From Gammaproteobacteria bacterium Ga0074134 (GTDB lineage Bacteria > Pseudomonadota > Gammaproteobacteria > Ga0077554 > Ga007554), in NCBI GenBank assembly GCA_001464965.1, contig LNEJ01000038.1, forward strand, positions 1-35,510: DNA of 35,510 nt, given 5' to 3'. Positions 18,953 through 27,267 of this stretch are shown piece after piece. The position numbers and the translations under genes were made by a program. Every line of letters begins with the position of its first letter. Within the stretch, counting starts at the first letter, position 1. Below the pieces are notes generated by a model. The model saw only the letters and a list, made by a program, of their open reading frames with translations. It did not search any database and was not told the DNA's origin.

Positions 18953-20452
18953 ATGGAAAAGCGCGTGTTGTCCGAAACATCCGAGTGGACGTTTGATCTG
19001 CTCGACAAGTATCACAATGAGATCGCCCGTGTTGCGGCGAATTACAAGCTCGACACCTATCCCAATCAGATAGAAATCATCACCGCGGAACAGATGATGG
19101 ACGCCTACTCCTATGTGGGCATGCCGGTGGGCTATGCGCATTGGTCGTTCGGCAAGCAGTTCCTCGGTGTCGAACAGCGCTACCGGCGCGGCCAGATGGG
19201 CCTGGCGTATGAGATCGTCATCAACTCCAGTCCATGTATCGCTTATCTCATGGAAGAAAACACCATGATGATGCAGGCGCTGGTGATCGCCCACGCCGCT
19301 TACGGCCACAATTCCTTTTTCAAGGGCAATTATCTGTTCCGCGCCTGGACAGATGCGGAATCCATTGTCGACTACCTGCTGTTCGCCAGAAACTACATTG
19401 CCGATTGTGAGCAGCGCTATGGCGCCGATGAGGTCGAGGCGGTGCTGGATTCCTGTCACGCCCTGATGAATTACGGTGTGGACCGCTACAAACGGCCCGC
19501 CCGCCTCTCGCTGCAAGAGGAGCAGCAGCGGCACAAAGAGCGGGAAGAGTATCTGCAATCGCGCATTAACGACCTGTGGCGCACCGTGCCGGTGACAGAC
19601 AGGCGTACCAATGTGCAAGAGGAAGAGCACTTCCCGGCGGAACCGCAGGAAAATCTCCTCTATTTCATTGAGAAAAATGCCCCGCTACTGGAGCCGTGGC
19701 AGCGCGAGGTCGTGCGCATCGTCAGGAAAATGGCGCAATATTTCTATCCGCAACGCCAGACCCAGGTGATGAACGAGGGCTGGGCCACCTTTTGGCACTA
19801 CACCATCCTCAACACCCTGTATGACGAAGGCCTGCTCAGCGACGGATTCATGATCGAATTCCTGCAATCCCACACCAACGTGGTCTATCAGCCGCCGTAC
19901 GACAGCAAGTACTACAGCGGCATCAATCCCTATGCGCTGGGTTTCGCCATGATGAGCGACATCCGCCGCATCTGCGAGCACCCCACCGATGAGGACAGGT
20001 ACTGGTTCCCGGATCTTGCCGGCAGCGACTGGATCTCATCGCTGGACTTCGCCATGCGCAACTTCAAGGACGAGAGCTTTATCGCGCAATATCTGTCACC
20101 CAAGCTGATCCGCGACCTGAAACTGTTCGCTGTGCTCGACGACGACACGGATAATCAACTGGAAATCTCGGCAATACATGACGAGCACGGCTACCGCGAT
20201 ATCCGCCAGGCGCTCGCGGAAAATTACAACCTGGGCAACCGCGAACCCAACATTCAGGTCTACAACGTCAATCGCCGCGGTGACCGCTCGCTGACCCTGC
20301 GCCACATCCAGCACAACCGGCGCCCATTGAACGACGATGCCGGAGAAGTGCTCAAACACCTCACCCGCTTATGGGGCTTCACTGTGCGCCTGGAAACCGT
20401 GCATGAGAATGGCGAGGTGGAAGTGACGCACGAATGCCGGAGGGGACATTGA
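18953..20452 (+). CDS. spoVR: SpoVR family protein (YcgB-like)
   Basis: The 499-residue protein matches the SpoVR/YcgB family: the EGWATFWHY segment with a possible metal-binding Glu and His, and the NPYALGFAMMSDI segment. SpoVR affects spore cortex in Bacillus, but in gammaproteobacteria it goes with prkA and yeaH as a stress module of unknown biochemistry. The ATG at 18953 lies one base after the yeaH stop and has no own ribosome site, consistent with translational coupling. Third gene of the operon. Confidence 0.93.
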   Translation: MEKRVLSETSEWTFDLLDKYHNEIARVAANYKLDTYPNQIEIITAEQMMDAYSYVGMPVGYAHWSFGKQFLGVEQRYRRGQMGLAYEIVINSSPCIAYLMEENTMMMQALVIAHAAYGHNSFFKGNYLFRAWTDAESIVDYLLFARNYIADCEQRYGADEVEAVLDSCHALMNYGVDRYKRPARLSLQEEQQRHKEREEYLQSRINDLWRTVPVTDRRTNVQEEEHFPAEPQENLLYFIEKNAPLLEPWQREVVRIVRKMAQYFYPQRQTQVMNEGWATFWHYTILNTLYDEGLLSDGFMIEFLQSHTNVVYQPPYDSKYYSGINPYALGFAMMSDIRRICEHPTDEDRYWFPDLAGSDWISSLDFAMRNFKDESFIAQYLSPKLIRDLKLFAVLDDDTDNQLEISAIHDEHGYRDIRQALAENYNLGNREPNIQVYNVNRRGDRSLTLRHIQHNRRPLNDDAGEVLKHLTRLWGFTVRLETVHENGEVEVTHECRRGH

Positions 20453-20470
20453 GGATTGCCCTCTCCCCAA

Positions 20471-20495
20471 CCCTCTCCCGCCTTGCGGGAGAGGG
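20471..20495. repeat. Hairpin repeat downstream of spoVR
   Basis: A perfect 11-bp stem (ccctctcccgc/gcgggagaggg) with a 3-base loop lies 19 bases after the spoVR stop. It has no T-run but may act as a transcript end or stability element. The same ccctctccc palindrome type is widespread in proteobacterial intergenic DNA. Confidence 0.5.
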
Positions 20496-20505
20496 GGTTA
20501 CACTA

Positions 20506-20617
20506 CAATACTGTTCGCTTAATACACCCCCCGTTCGCCCTGAGCCTGTCGAAGGGCTTTGGGTGCGGGGCGGGTGGTTCGACAATCTCACCACGAACGG
20601 TTAAGTGAACAGTATTG
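20506..20617. mobile_element. MITE-like element with 17-bp terminal inverted repeats
   Basis: The 112-bp unit has terminal arms (caatactgttcgcttaa at 20506-20522, its inverse at 20601-20617) matching at 16 of 17 positions. A second, inner pair of arms (from ccgttcg to cgaacgg) matches at about 17 of 23. The interior contains the common cctgagcctgtcgaaggg repeat. It carries no gene. The shape fits a non-autonomous element moved by a transposase elsewhere. Confidence 0.6.
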
Positions 20618-20641
20618 GGGTAAATACACCATGAATTGGAG

Positions 20642-21019
20642 TCATGCCGTGGGTTTGGTGGTCTTGAAAGGCAATACTGTGGCGGATTCCGGTGGTTTGC
20701 TGTCGGGCCGTTTTGTAGAAGAAGGATAGGATTCCAGCTCCCCGAGCAAGCGCAGGGCGTTCAGCAATCCCTTTTCTCCGTATACGGAGTCCCACATCCT
20801 GTTGAACAGGCGCATGCAGCCCTGCATGGGGTTGCTGCATTTTTGCAGTTCCATATCAATGCTCCACTGCAGGCCGCGAAGGCGCTGCTGGCGCTCCTCG
20901 GAGGCGCTTGTGATAACGCTTTCTATTGCATCCCTGCGCCGCACGGCAAAGGCCTCTGGATCAGTCTTTGCTAGCGTCATCCATTCATCAAAATCAAATG
21001 AAGATGGAGGGTGGCTCAT
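20642..21019 (-). CDS. DUF3135 family protein
   Basis: A small cytoplasmic protein with FDFDEWMTLAKTDPEAFAVRRR near the start and QRRLRGLQW-like (LRGLQWSIDMELQKCSNPMQG) in the middle, matching DUF3135 proteins of gammaproteobacteria. The reading frame is open further upstream, but the ATG at 21019 fits family length (125 residues) and start. The C-terminus (after about residue 100) is low-complexity, rich in Pro, Ser and Lys. Function unknown; the neighbouring terminator separates it from slyD. Confidence 0.75.
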   Translation of the reverse strand: MSHPPSSFDFDEWMTLAKTDPEAFAVRRRDAIESVITSASEERQQRLRGLQWSIDMELQKCSNPMQGCMRLFNRMWDSVYGEKGLLNALRLLGELESYPSSTKRPDSKPPESATVLPFKTTKPTA

Positions 21020-21102
21020 GTGTTGTGTCCGCAGTATTTTATGATGATATTCTTCCTGCCGGACAAGTGTAAAGTATTCCGACAGAACACATAATGAAAA
21101 GC

Positions 21103-21137
21103 GCGCTAAAAACACCTTGGCACGGTGTTTTTAGCGC
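21103..21137 (-). terminator. Intrinsic terminator downstream of slyD
   Basis: A perfect 14-bp stem (gcgctaaaaacacc at 21103-21116, its inverse at 21124-21137) with a 7-base loop lies 11 bases after the slyD stop. On the minus strand it is followed by GCTTTTC, a short T-run. It separates slyD from the downstream DUF3135 gene. Confidence 0.75.
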
Positions 21138-21148
21138 TTTGCGGCTGT

Positions 21149-21628
21149 TTAATGATGATGCTCGCCGGTGTGGGCATGGCCGTGGCTGATCTCTTCGGCG
21201 GTTGCCGGACGGACATCCACTATTTCGACATCAAAGTGCAGGATCATGCCCGACAGCGGGTGATTTCCATCCAGGGATACGGAAGAATCGGAGATATTCG
21301 TCACGGTGAAGATGATGTCACCTTCAGGGCTGTCCATGGAGACACGGTCGCCTGGGGTAATGTCGGCATCCGGGGGGAACTGTGACAAGGGGACTTCGAT
21401 TTCCGCTTCGGGATTCCGTTCGCCGTAACCCTGCTTCGGGTGAACGATAACATGAGTCTTTTGACCGGCCTCGAGTCCTTCCAGGCCTTTTTCCAATCCG
21501 GGAATAATGTTGCCGTGTCCGTGCAGGTAGCTAAACAACTCGCCTTCTTCGGTGCTGTCGAGGGTATCGTTGTTTTCGTCAGTCAGCAGATAGTGCATGG
21601 AAACTACCATGCCGTTGGCTATTTTCAT
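21149..21628 (-). CDS. slyD: FKBP-type peptidyl-prolyl isomerase, SlyD-like
   Basis: A cytoplasmic proline isomerase and chaperone. Residues 1-70 and the C-terminal strand form the FKBP fold (NGMVVSMHYLL, IIPGLEKGLEGLEAG). The inserted IF chaperone domain follows (KQGYGERNPEAEIEVPLSQFP), and the 159-residue protein ends in a His-rich tail (HGHAHTGEHHH) that may bind nickel or other metals, though it is shorter than the E. coli SlyD tail. GAGGAA precedes the ATG at 21628. A perfect -10 box TATAAT lies on the minus strand at 21665-21670, about 37 bases upstream, so it likely has its own promoter even though slt lies just ahead. Confidence 0.93.
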   Translation of the reverse strand: MKIANGMVVSMHYLLTDENNDTLDSTEEGELFSYLHGHGNIIPGLEKGLEGLEAGQKTHVIVHPKQGYGERNPEAEIEVPLSQFPPDADITPGDRVSMDSPEGDIIFTVTNISDSSVSLDGNHPLSGMILHFDVEIVDVRPATAEEISHGHAHTGEHHH

Positions 21629-21728
21629 GCGGATTTCCTCGGAAATTGAATTTTTAACGCAAAAATTATACCGCAATTTGCGAAAAAACGCCCTAAAGCC
21701 TATCTTGCCGCCTGGAATCTCTCCGCGA

Positions 21729-23672
21729 TCAGGGGTTACCGGAAGCAACCGCCGCCGTGCCCACCGGCAACATGATGCGTGACAAAAGGGTTGGGCTGCT
21801 GCCTAGACGTTGCTGGTAGATGACGGTATAGGCCAACACACGGCGCACATAGTCGCGCGTTTCCTTGAAGGGGATGTTTTCCACCCACAGGTCCGCTGTG
21901 AGCACGCGGTCTTGCGGCAGCCATTGCTTCACCCGGCCCGCGCCCGCGTTGTAGGCGGCGGTGGCCAGCACGGCATTATTGCTGAAGGTATCAAGGCGGC
22001 TACGCAGATAGGCGGCGCCGAAACGGATGCTGGTGTCCGGTATCAGCAAATCATTGGGATTGTCGAGGCGGGTTTTCAGTGATTTGGCGATCATCCCGCC
22101 AGTGCTGGGCATGATCTGCATCAGGCCCAGGGCGCCAACGGGCGAGCGCGCATCCGGCACAAAGGCGCTTTCCTGGCGCAGGATGCCGAACACCCAGGCG
22201 GGGTCGATATCACGATCCCTGGCCTGGGATTCGACCCGCTCGCGGTGCTCAAGGGGGAACAGCAGATCCAGATCATCCTGGCGCGGGGCGCGCGCCACGG
22301 TGAAGATGGCGCGGTCGTGCCAGCCCCAGTTGTATGCCAGCTTGGCGGCACGCAGCAACTGTGCCTCGTTCATGTCGCGGGTGGCGTAATTCCACTCGCG
22401 GCGTGAATCCACCGTGCGTCCCAGCACATGGAATTCACGGGAGCGCATCACGCCGGGTGTCTGTTCCAGCGCGGCAAGCTCGGCCGCGGGAAAGGCCAGG
22501 GGGCGGTGGGTCAGCGCATACGGCGTGCTCTTGCGATCAGCGGCAAGAAAGCCGTAATAATCGCGGCCGGATGCCAATTCGGTGTAGATTGGTGCGGCTT
22601 CATTGGTAAACCCTAGCTGTTCGAGGGCGCGCGCGCGCCAGTAACGCCAGCGGGGGAGCATGCGTTCCTCTTCATTCAACTGTTCTATCCAGCGCCGTGC
22701 GGCACTCCAGTCGCTATCGTTGAGCGCCAGCACTATCCGCTTTTCACGCACCGGAGCGTCTTCTTGGGCGGAAGGGAGCGCCTCTAGCCTCGCCCGCGCT
22801 CCCGGCTGTTTCTGGGCAACGAGCGCCAGGGCAAGTACGCGCTGCACTGTGTTGCGCTCATCTATGGTGAAGGCATGGCGCGCGGCCATATCATCCCAGA
22901 TTGTTGCGGCCCTCGCCGCATCACTACGCGCCATGCGCTTGATGCCGTGGGCAAGAATCGAGGGCATGATGGGCTGAGCACCCTCAAAACGCGCAGGATT
23001 GAGGATCAGTTCCGGCTTTTCGTGAACCTGCACCCACAGATCCACCCAAGGCTGCTCATCCGGCGCCACAAACCGGCCCAGCCCGCGTGCCAGGTCGATC
23101 TGGCCCGCCTCCAGCGCCAGGCGCAAACGCTGCCACACCAGGTCTCTGGTCAGGCCCCCGGCGGTGCGCCAATGATCAAATACGCCGTCACAGGCAGCGG
23201 GCTGGGAACGCCCCGACAGCCATAAAGCTTCGATTTTCCGGAACGCTTCGGTGTTATTGCCGGTTTCCAGCTGGGCCTTGCGGTAGAGGCATTGCATCTC
23301 CACATCGCTGGTGGGTGTGTAGGTGGTAATGAATTCATTCCAGCGGTTGCGCCCGGCGAGGAGTTGCAGCCAATCGGCACGCAGACGGGGAGCAAGCGGG
23401 GTATCAGGATAATCCCGAAGAAAGGCGAGTACTTCCGCCGCGCCAGCCTTGTCGAGGCGTGGCTGCATCTCCTGGTAAAGGAGATAGGGATAAAGGGGAT
23501 AATCGCGCAGCGTTGAGAGCAAGCGCTGAAATTCGGGCTGGTTACCCTGCTTCAAGGCGCGTTCAGCGGCCTCGAATCCGGCGCGTTGCTGGGCAATATC
23601 AGGGGCGGCGCAGACCAAGGTAGTCCACAACGCTCCCAATAAAACCATCACGTATTTTGTACTGCGGAACAT
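21729..23672 (-). CDS. slt: Soluble lytic murein transglycosylase
   Basis: A periplasmic enzyme that cleaves glycan strands of peptidoglycan to 1,6-anhydro products. The 647-residue protein has a signal peptide (residues 1-22, ending VCA-AP), a long helical superhelix (U and L domains) and the C-terminal SLT catalytic domain with the motif RQESAF (catalytic Glu501), GLMQIMP and AYNAGAGRV. Length fits Slt70. GGAGGAA lies just before the ATG at 23672, which is chosen over upstream in-frame starts. A sigma-70 promoter lies about 75 bases upstream. Confidence 0.95.
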   Translation of the reverse strand: MFRSTKYVMVLLGALWTTLVCAAPDIAQQRAGFEAAERALKQGNQPEFQRLLSTLRDYPLYPYLLYQEMQPRLDKAGAAEVLAFLRDYPDTPLAPRLRADWLQLLAGRNRWNEFITTYTPTSDVEMQCLYRKAQLETGNNTEAFRKIEALWLSGRSQPAACDGVFDHWRTAGGLTRDLVWQRLRLALEAGQIDLARGLGRFVAPDEQPWVDLWVQVHEKPELILNPARFEGAQPIMPSILAHGIKRMARSDAARAATIWDDMAARHAFTIDERNTVQRVLALALVAQKQPGARARLEALPSAQEDAPVREKRIVLALNDSDWSAARRWIEQLNEEERMLPRWRYWRARALEQLGFTNEAAPIYTELASGRDYYGFLAADRKSTPYALTHRPLAFPAAELAALEQTPGVMRSREFHVLGRTVDSRREWNYATRDMNEAQLLRAAKLAYNWGWHDRAIFTVARAPRQDDLDLLFPLEHRERVESQARDRDIDPAWVFGILRQESAFVPDARSPVGALGLMQIMPSTGGMIAKSLKTRLDNPNDLLIPDTSIRFGAAYLRSRLDTFSNNAVLATAAYNAGAGRVKQWLPQDRVLTADLWVENIPFKETRDYVRRVLAYTVIYQQRLGSSPTLLSRIMLPVGTAAVASGNP

Positions 23673-23736
23673 CGCGTTTCCTCCGCCAGCACTCGTTGAA
23701 CCGGCACGGCACATCCTTGTTATCGTCCTGAAAGAC

Positions 23737-23775
23737 GTTATGCTAAAGCATAACCCGCAACGCGCCACGATACAA
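23737..23775 (-). promoter_or_regulatory. slt promoter with overlapping palindrome
   Basis: On the minus strand TTGTAT (23770-23775) and TATGCT (23747-23752) are 17 bases apart. A perfect palindrome gttatgc-taaa-gcataac at 23737-23754 covers the -10 box and the start region, so it could be a repressor operator. The regulator is unknown. Confidence 0.5.
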
Positions 23776-23831
23776 ATTAATGCGTGCGCTACTTTCAAAC
23801 AATTAAGACAATAAAAAAGGATGATCATTCC

Positions 23832-24254
23832 ATGTCCGTATGCCCTTTATGTCATCCCACGCAGGAGACAGTGCTCTGGAGCGGCGGCCGTTGCCGCGTG
23901 ATACTCGTGGAGGATGCCGCTTATCCTGGGTTTTGCCGGGTTATCTGGCAGGCCCATGCCAAGGAAATGACCGATCTCGCCCCGGCGCAACGGCAGGATC
24001 TGATGTCCGTGGTGTTTGCCGTGGAGCAGGCGCTGCGTGAAACCCTGCGGCCGGACAAGATAAACCTGGCATCACTCGGCAATCAGGTGCCGCATTTGCA
24101 CTGGCACGTCATCCCGCGTTTTGCGGATGACGCCCACTTTCCCGACCCCATCTGGGCCGTGGCACGGCGAAAAGGCCAAACGCGGCAGGTGGATGGGGAG
24201 CGCCTCACGCAGGCGCTGGCAAGGCACATTCCCGCAGGCTGGAGTTATGAGTGA
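23832..24254 (+). CDS. HIT family nucleotide-binding protein
   Basis: Histidine-triad proteins hydrolyse nucleotide phosphoramidates or related adenylated compounds. The triad HLHWHVI (His88, His90, His92) is intact. An N-terminal CPLC pair (Cys4, Cys7) resembles metal-binding HIT variants. At 140 residues it is a typical bacterial single-domain HIT protein of the diadenosine tetraphosphate hydrolase-like group. The ATG at 23832 is the family start; an AAGG lies 13 bases upstream. Divergent from slt. Confidence 0.88.
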   Translation: MSVCPLCHPTQETVLWSGGRCRVILVEDAAYPGFCRVIWQAHAKEMTDLAPAQRQDLMSVVFAVEQALRETLRPDKINLASLGNQVPHLHWHVIPRFADDAHFPDPIWAVARRKGQTRQVDGERLTQALARHIPAGWSYE

Positions 24255-24364
24255 TAGAGGGATTTTGGATTGATTTAGGGAGCCTCTGAAACCGCGCACC
24301 TTTACAATCCTGCGTTCCCCGCTCATGATTTAGCCTGAAAACCCATCTTCAGGGAGAAAGCAAT

Positions 24365-25282
24365 ATGGAAAAAATCACTATCGTCGGCCCCGGCCGGGTG
24401 GGCGAATCAACCGCGCAGATTCTTGCAAAAGAGGAGCTGTGCCGGGAACTGGTGTTGCTTGGCCGCCAGGAAGGTGTGGCGCGAGGCATCGCTCTGGACA
24501 TCCAGGAATCCGCGCCGCTGTTTGGTTTCGATACCCGCGTGACGGGCGGCGCAGACCCGGCCCTGATGGCGGATTCCGATCTGGTGATTATCACCGCTGG
24601 CGCCCCCCGCAAGCCGGGCATGTCGCGCGCTGATCTGCGGGACGCCAATCTGCCCGTCATCACTGCGATAGCCGATCAAATTATGCGCTACGCTCCCCAA
24701 GCCATGGTGCTGATCGTGAGCAATCCAGTGGATGTGCTCACCTATCACGCCTGGCGCCGCACCGGCTGGGCGCGGCAAAGGGTGTTCGGCCTGTCGGGTG
24801 TGCTCGACAGCGCGCGCATGGCGAGCTTCATTGCGCTGGAGACTGGATTCTCCGTCAAGGACATCACGGCGCTGGTGATCGGCGGGCATGGCGATACGAT
24901 GGTGCCGCTGCCGCGCTACACCTGCATCAACGGCATCCCCATCACACACTTCCTGCCTCACGATGCCATCACACGCCTTGTCGAGCACACCCGCCAGGGT
25001 GGCGCCGAGATCCTGGCGCTTAAAGAAAACAGCAGTGCCTATGATTCCCCAGCGGCGGCCATCGCCACCATGGTGGATGCGCTGGTCCACCGGCGCCGCC
25101 GTATCTTGCCGTGTGTGGCCGTGCTGGACGGCGAATATGGCGAGCGCGGCATTGCCTTCGGTGTGCCTGCGATCCTGGGCGGAACGGGCGTGGAAAAGGT
25201 GGTGGAACTGCCGCTAACCGAAGAAGAACGGGAGGCGGTGCGACGCTCGGCGGAGCAGGTGCGGACAAGTCTGGCATCATGA
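24365..25282 (+). CDS. mdh: Malate dehydrogenase, LDH-like, possibly NADP-preferring
   Basis: It interconverts malate and oxaloacetate in the TCA cycle. The 305-residue protein has the Rossmann loop GPGRVG (8-13), the substrate loop PRKPGMSR with Arg82 (malate rather than lactate) and Arg88, Asp148 and Arg151, and the catalytic His175 in GGHGDTMVP. At the end of the second strand, where NAD enzymes have Asp, this protein has Gly33 followed by Arg34 (LVLLGRQEG). That change is known to favour NADP in this fold. GGGAG precedes the ATG. The neighbouring citrate synthase is nearby but separate. MDH assignment is firm; coenzyme choice is inferred. Confidence 0.92.
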   Translation: MEKITIVGPGRVGESTAQILAKEELCRELVLLGRQEGVARGIALDIQESAPLFGFDTRVTGGADPALMADSDLVIITAGAPRKPGMSRADLRDANLPVITAIADQIMRYAPQAMVLIVSNPVDVLTYHAWRRTGWARQRVFGLSGVLDSARMASFIALETGFSVKDITALVIGGHGDTMVPLPRYTCINGIPITHFLPHDAITRLVEHTRQGGAEILALKENSSAYDSPAAAIATMVDALVHRRRRILPCVAVLDGEYGERGIAFGVPAILGGTGVEKVVELPLTEEEREAVRRSAEQVRTSLAS

Positions 25283-25330
25283 TTTGAAAGTATCGAAAAA
25301 TGGCATTAGGCACGACAGGCTAAATGCAGG

Positions 25331-25648
25331 ATGATCCCGATCCACGAACTTATTAGCAAAATCCGCTGGGACGAGGAATTCGGCAAGGGCGATTTTGCGA
25401 TAGGTTACTACGACCGGATGCTGGACAAGATCCTCATCGTGCCGTTCCATGAGATCTATTTTGATCCCGCAGACCATTTTTCCTTCCAGATCGTAACCGA
25501 AGACGGCGAGACGCACAGGATTCCGCTGCACCGGGTCAGGGAAGTATACAAGGACGGCGCGCTGATCTGGCACAGACAGGCTCTAAGCTTCATGATCGAC
25601 GCAAGGGCGGATAATTTAAAAACGGGAATAACAAATGGGGAATGTTGA
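25331..25648 (+). CDS. DUF504 / MJ1316-type RNA-end recognition domain protein
   Basis: A 105-residue protein whose start (IPIHELISKIRWDEEF) and end (RIPLHRVREVYKDGALIW) carry the conserved pattern of DUF504, also named the MJ1316 RNA cyclic-group-end recognition domain. That domain has been predicted to sense RNA ends such as 2',3'-cyclic phosphates. Its stop overlaps the start of the next gene by 14 bases, so the two are translated together and probably act on the same RNA substrates. No membrane segment or signal peptide. Confidence 0.85.
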   Translation: MIPIHELISKIRWDEEFGKGDFAIGYYDRMLDKILIVPFHEIYFDPADHFSFQIVTEDGETHRIPLHRVREVYKDGALIWHRQALSFMIDARADNLKTGITNGEC

Positions 25649-27071
25649 AAAACCGGCCATGGAAATTCAATTTCTTGGTGCGGCGCGCGAAGTCACTGGC
25701 TCATGTTATCTGGTTCGCGCAGGCTATTATCGCATTCTGGTGGATTGCGGACTGATTCAAGGATCAAAGAAGGACGAGGCGCGCAACCAATTGCCCTTCG
25801 AGTTCAATCCCGCAGAAATTGATGCGGTGGTGTTAACGCATGCGCATCTGGATCACTCCGGGCGGTTGCCACTGCTGATCAAGAACGGCTTCCGCGGCGT
25901 CATCTACACCCATCGCGCCACGCGCGATCTGTGCCGCATCATGCTCAAGGACGCGGCGTACCTCAACGAAAAAGATATTGAGTGGCAAAACCGCAAGCGC
26001 CAGCGCAAGCACCTTCCGCTGGTCGAGCCTTTGTATACCATGGACGACGTGCAGCAAACTCTGCGCCAGTTCAAGGCGCTGGATTATGGCGTTACCATCC
26101 CGCTGCTCCCCGGTGTTTCCATCCGGCTGGCCGATGCTGGCCATATCCTGGGCTCGGCGATAGTGGAACTGTGGCTGGAGATGGAAGGTGCGCGCCGCAA
26201 GATCGTGTTCAGCGGCGACCTGGGGCATCGTGACGCCCCCATCCTGCAAGACCCCCAACCGGTGCGCGAGGCGGATCTGGTGGTGATGGAAAGCACCTAT
26301 GGAGACCGCCTGCATCGTTCCTGGGAACAAACCTGGGATGAGCTGCGCGATGTGCTCATGCACGCTAGGCATAATCAGGGCAACGTGTTGATCCCCGCAT
26401 TCGCCGTGGGACGTACCCAGGAATTGCTCTATGAATTCGGGCGCCATTACGCCGAATGGGGGCTGGACGATTGGCTGATTTTTCTGGACAGTCCGATGGC
26501 CATCGAAACGACCGAGGTTTATGCGCGCCACACCGGACTGTATGACACCGAGGCCGCCGCAGAGCAGCGTGTGCACGGCAATCCCTTCACGATGCTGCCC
26601 AACCTGCACATCAGCCGCACCGCCAGCCAGTCCATGGCCATCAACCGCATCAATGCCGGCGCCATCATCATCGCGGGCAGCGGCATGTGTGACGGCGGAC
26701 GCATCCGCCATCACCTGAAACACAATCTCTGGCGCAGCGGATGCCATGTGGTGATCGTAGGCTTTCAGGCAAGCGGCACGCCAGGCCGCGCGCTGGTGGA
26801 TGGCGCGCAGTACCTGCGCGTGGCAGGAGAGACCGTACGGGTGGCGGCACAGGTACACACCATCGGCGGCCTGTCCGCCCATGCCGATGCCGATGGCCTG
26901 ATCGATTGGTACCATCACTTCGAAGGACGCCCCGCCATCGCCCTGGTGCACGGCGAACCGCAGGCCATGGACCCGCTGGCGGAGCGGTTGCGCAGTGAAT
27001 CTGCGCGGCACGTCTATACCCCTGAGCATGGAGTACGATTAAATCTGCTGGATTGGACAGAACAGATGTAG
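25635..27071 (+). CDS. Beta-CASP metallo-beta-lactamase RNase (CPSF/Ysh1-like)
   Basis: A 478-residue nuclease of the CPSF-73/YSH1-like group. The MBL motif HAHLDHSG (His69, His71, Asp73, His74) binds two zinc ions. Further motifs include AGHILGSA and SGDLGHRD, the beta-CASP segment with FAVGRTQELLY, and the GSGMCDGGRIRHHL and GGLSAHAD signatures. Family knowledge points to RNA cleavage, endo- or 5'-exonucleolytic. The ATG at 25635 overlaps the DUF504 gene; an internal ATG at 25659 (MEIQFLGAAREV) matches the core family start and is the alternative. Co-translated with the DUF504 protein. Confidence 0.92.
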   Translation: MGNVEKPAMEIQFLGAAREVTGSCYLVRAGYYRILVDCGLIQGSKKDEARNQLPFEFNPAEIDAVVLTHAHLDHSGRLPLLIKNGFRGVIYTHRATRDLCRIMLKDAAYLNEKDIEWQNRKRQRKHLPLVEPLYTMDDVQQTLRQFKALDYGVTIPLLPGVSIRLADAGHILGSAIVELWLEMEGARRKIVFSGDLGHRDAPILQDPQPVREADLVVMESTYGDRLHRSWEQTWDELRDVLMHARHNQGNVLIPAFAVGRTQELLYEFGRHYAEWGLDDWLIFLDSPMAIETTEVYARHTGLYDTEAAAEQRVHGNPFTMLPNLHISRTASQSMAINRINAGAIIIAGSGMCDGGRIRHHLKHNLWRSGCHVVIVGFQASGTPGRALVDGAQYLRVAGETVRVAAQVHTIGGLSAHADADGLIDWYHHFEGRPAIALVHGEPQAMDPLAERLRSESARHVYTPEHGVRLNLLDWTEQM

Positions 27072-27075
27072 AAAT

Positions 27076-27179
27076 GTAGGGCGGGTTGTAACCCGTCAAG
27101 CGTGCAAAGCACACAACCTGTTCTTGAATGAATGGACGAATGCCTGACGGCATGCCCGGCGGGTTACAACCCGCCCTAC
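27076..27179. repeat. BIME: inverted pair of REP palindromes (GGCGGGTT type)
   Basis: GTAGGGCGGGTT-gt-AACCCGTC at 27076-27096 faces the inverted copy ggcgggtt-ac-aacccgcc-ctac at 27158-27179. Both carry the GTAG foot of RAYT-associated REP elements. It lies 5 bases after the MBL gene stop and before citrate synthase, and may act as a transcript end. Confidence 0.75.
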
Positions 27180-27267
27180 ATATCTCTTTACGCCCGGACT
27201 AAGAAGCGCGATGATTTAGCCGATAACATAGAAAGAACACCACGGTACAACCAGCGGAGGTGCAGCC

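Noticed and set aside
25833-27029. 398-codon minus-strand open frame
   Set aside because: It is entirely antisense to the beta-CASP nuclease, whose motifs are intact; it is a shadow frame.
2728-27179. CRISPR array from the repeated palindromes
   Set aside because: The palindromes are isolated, differ in sequence and lack regular spacers. They fit REP/BIME elements.
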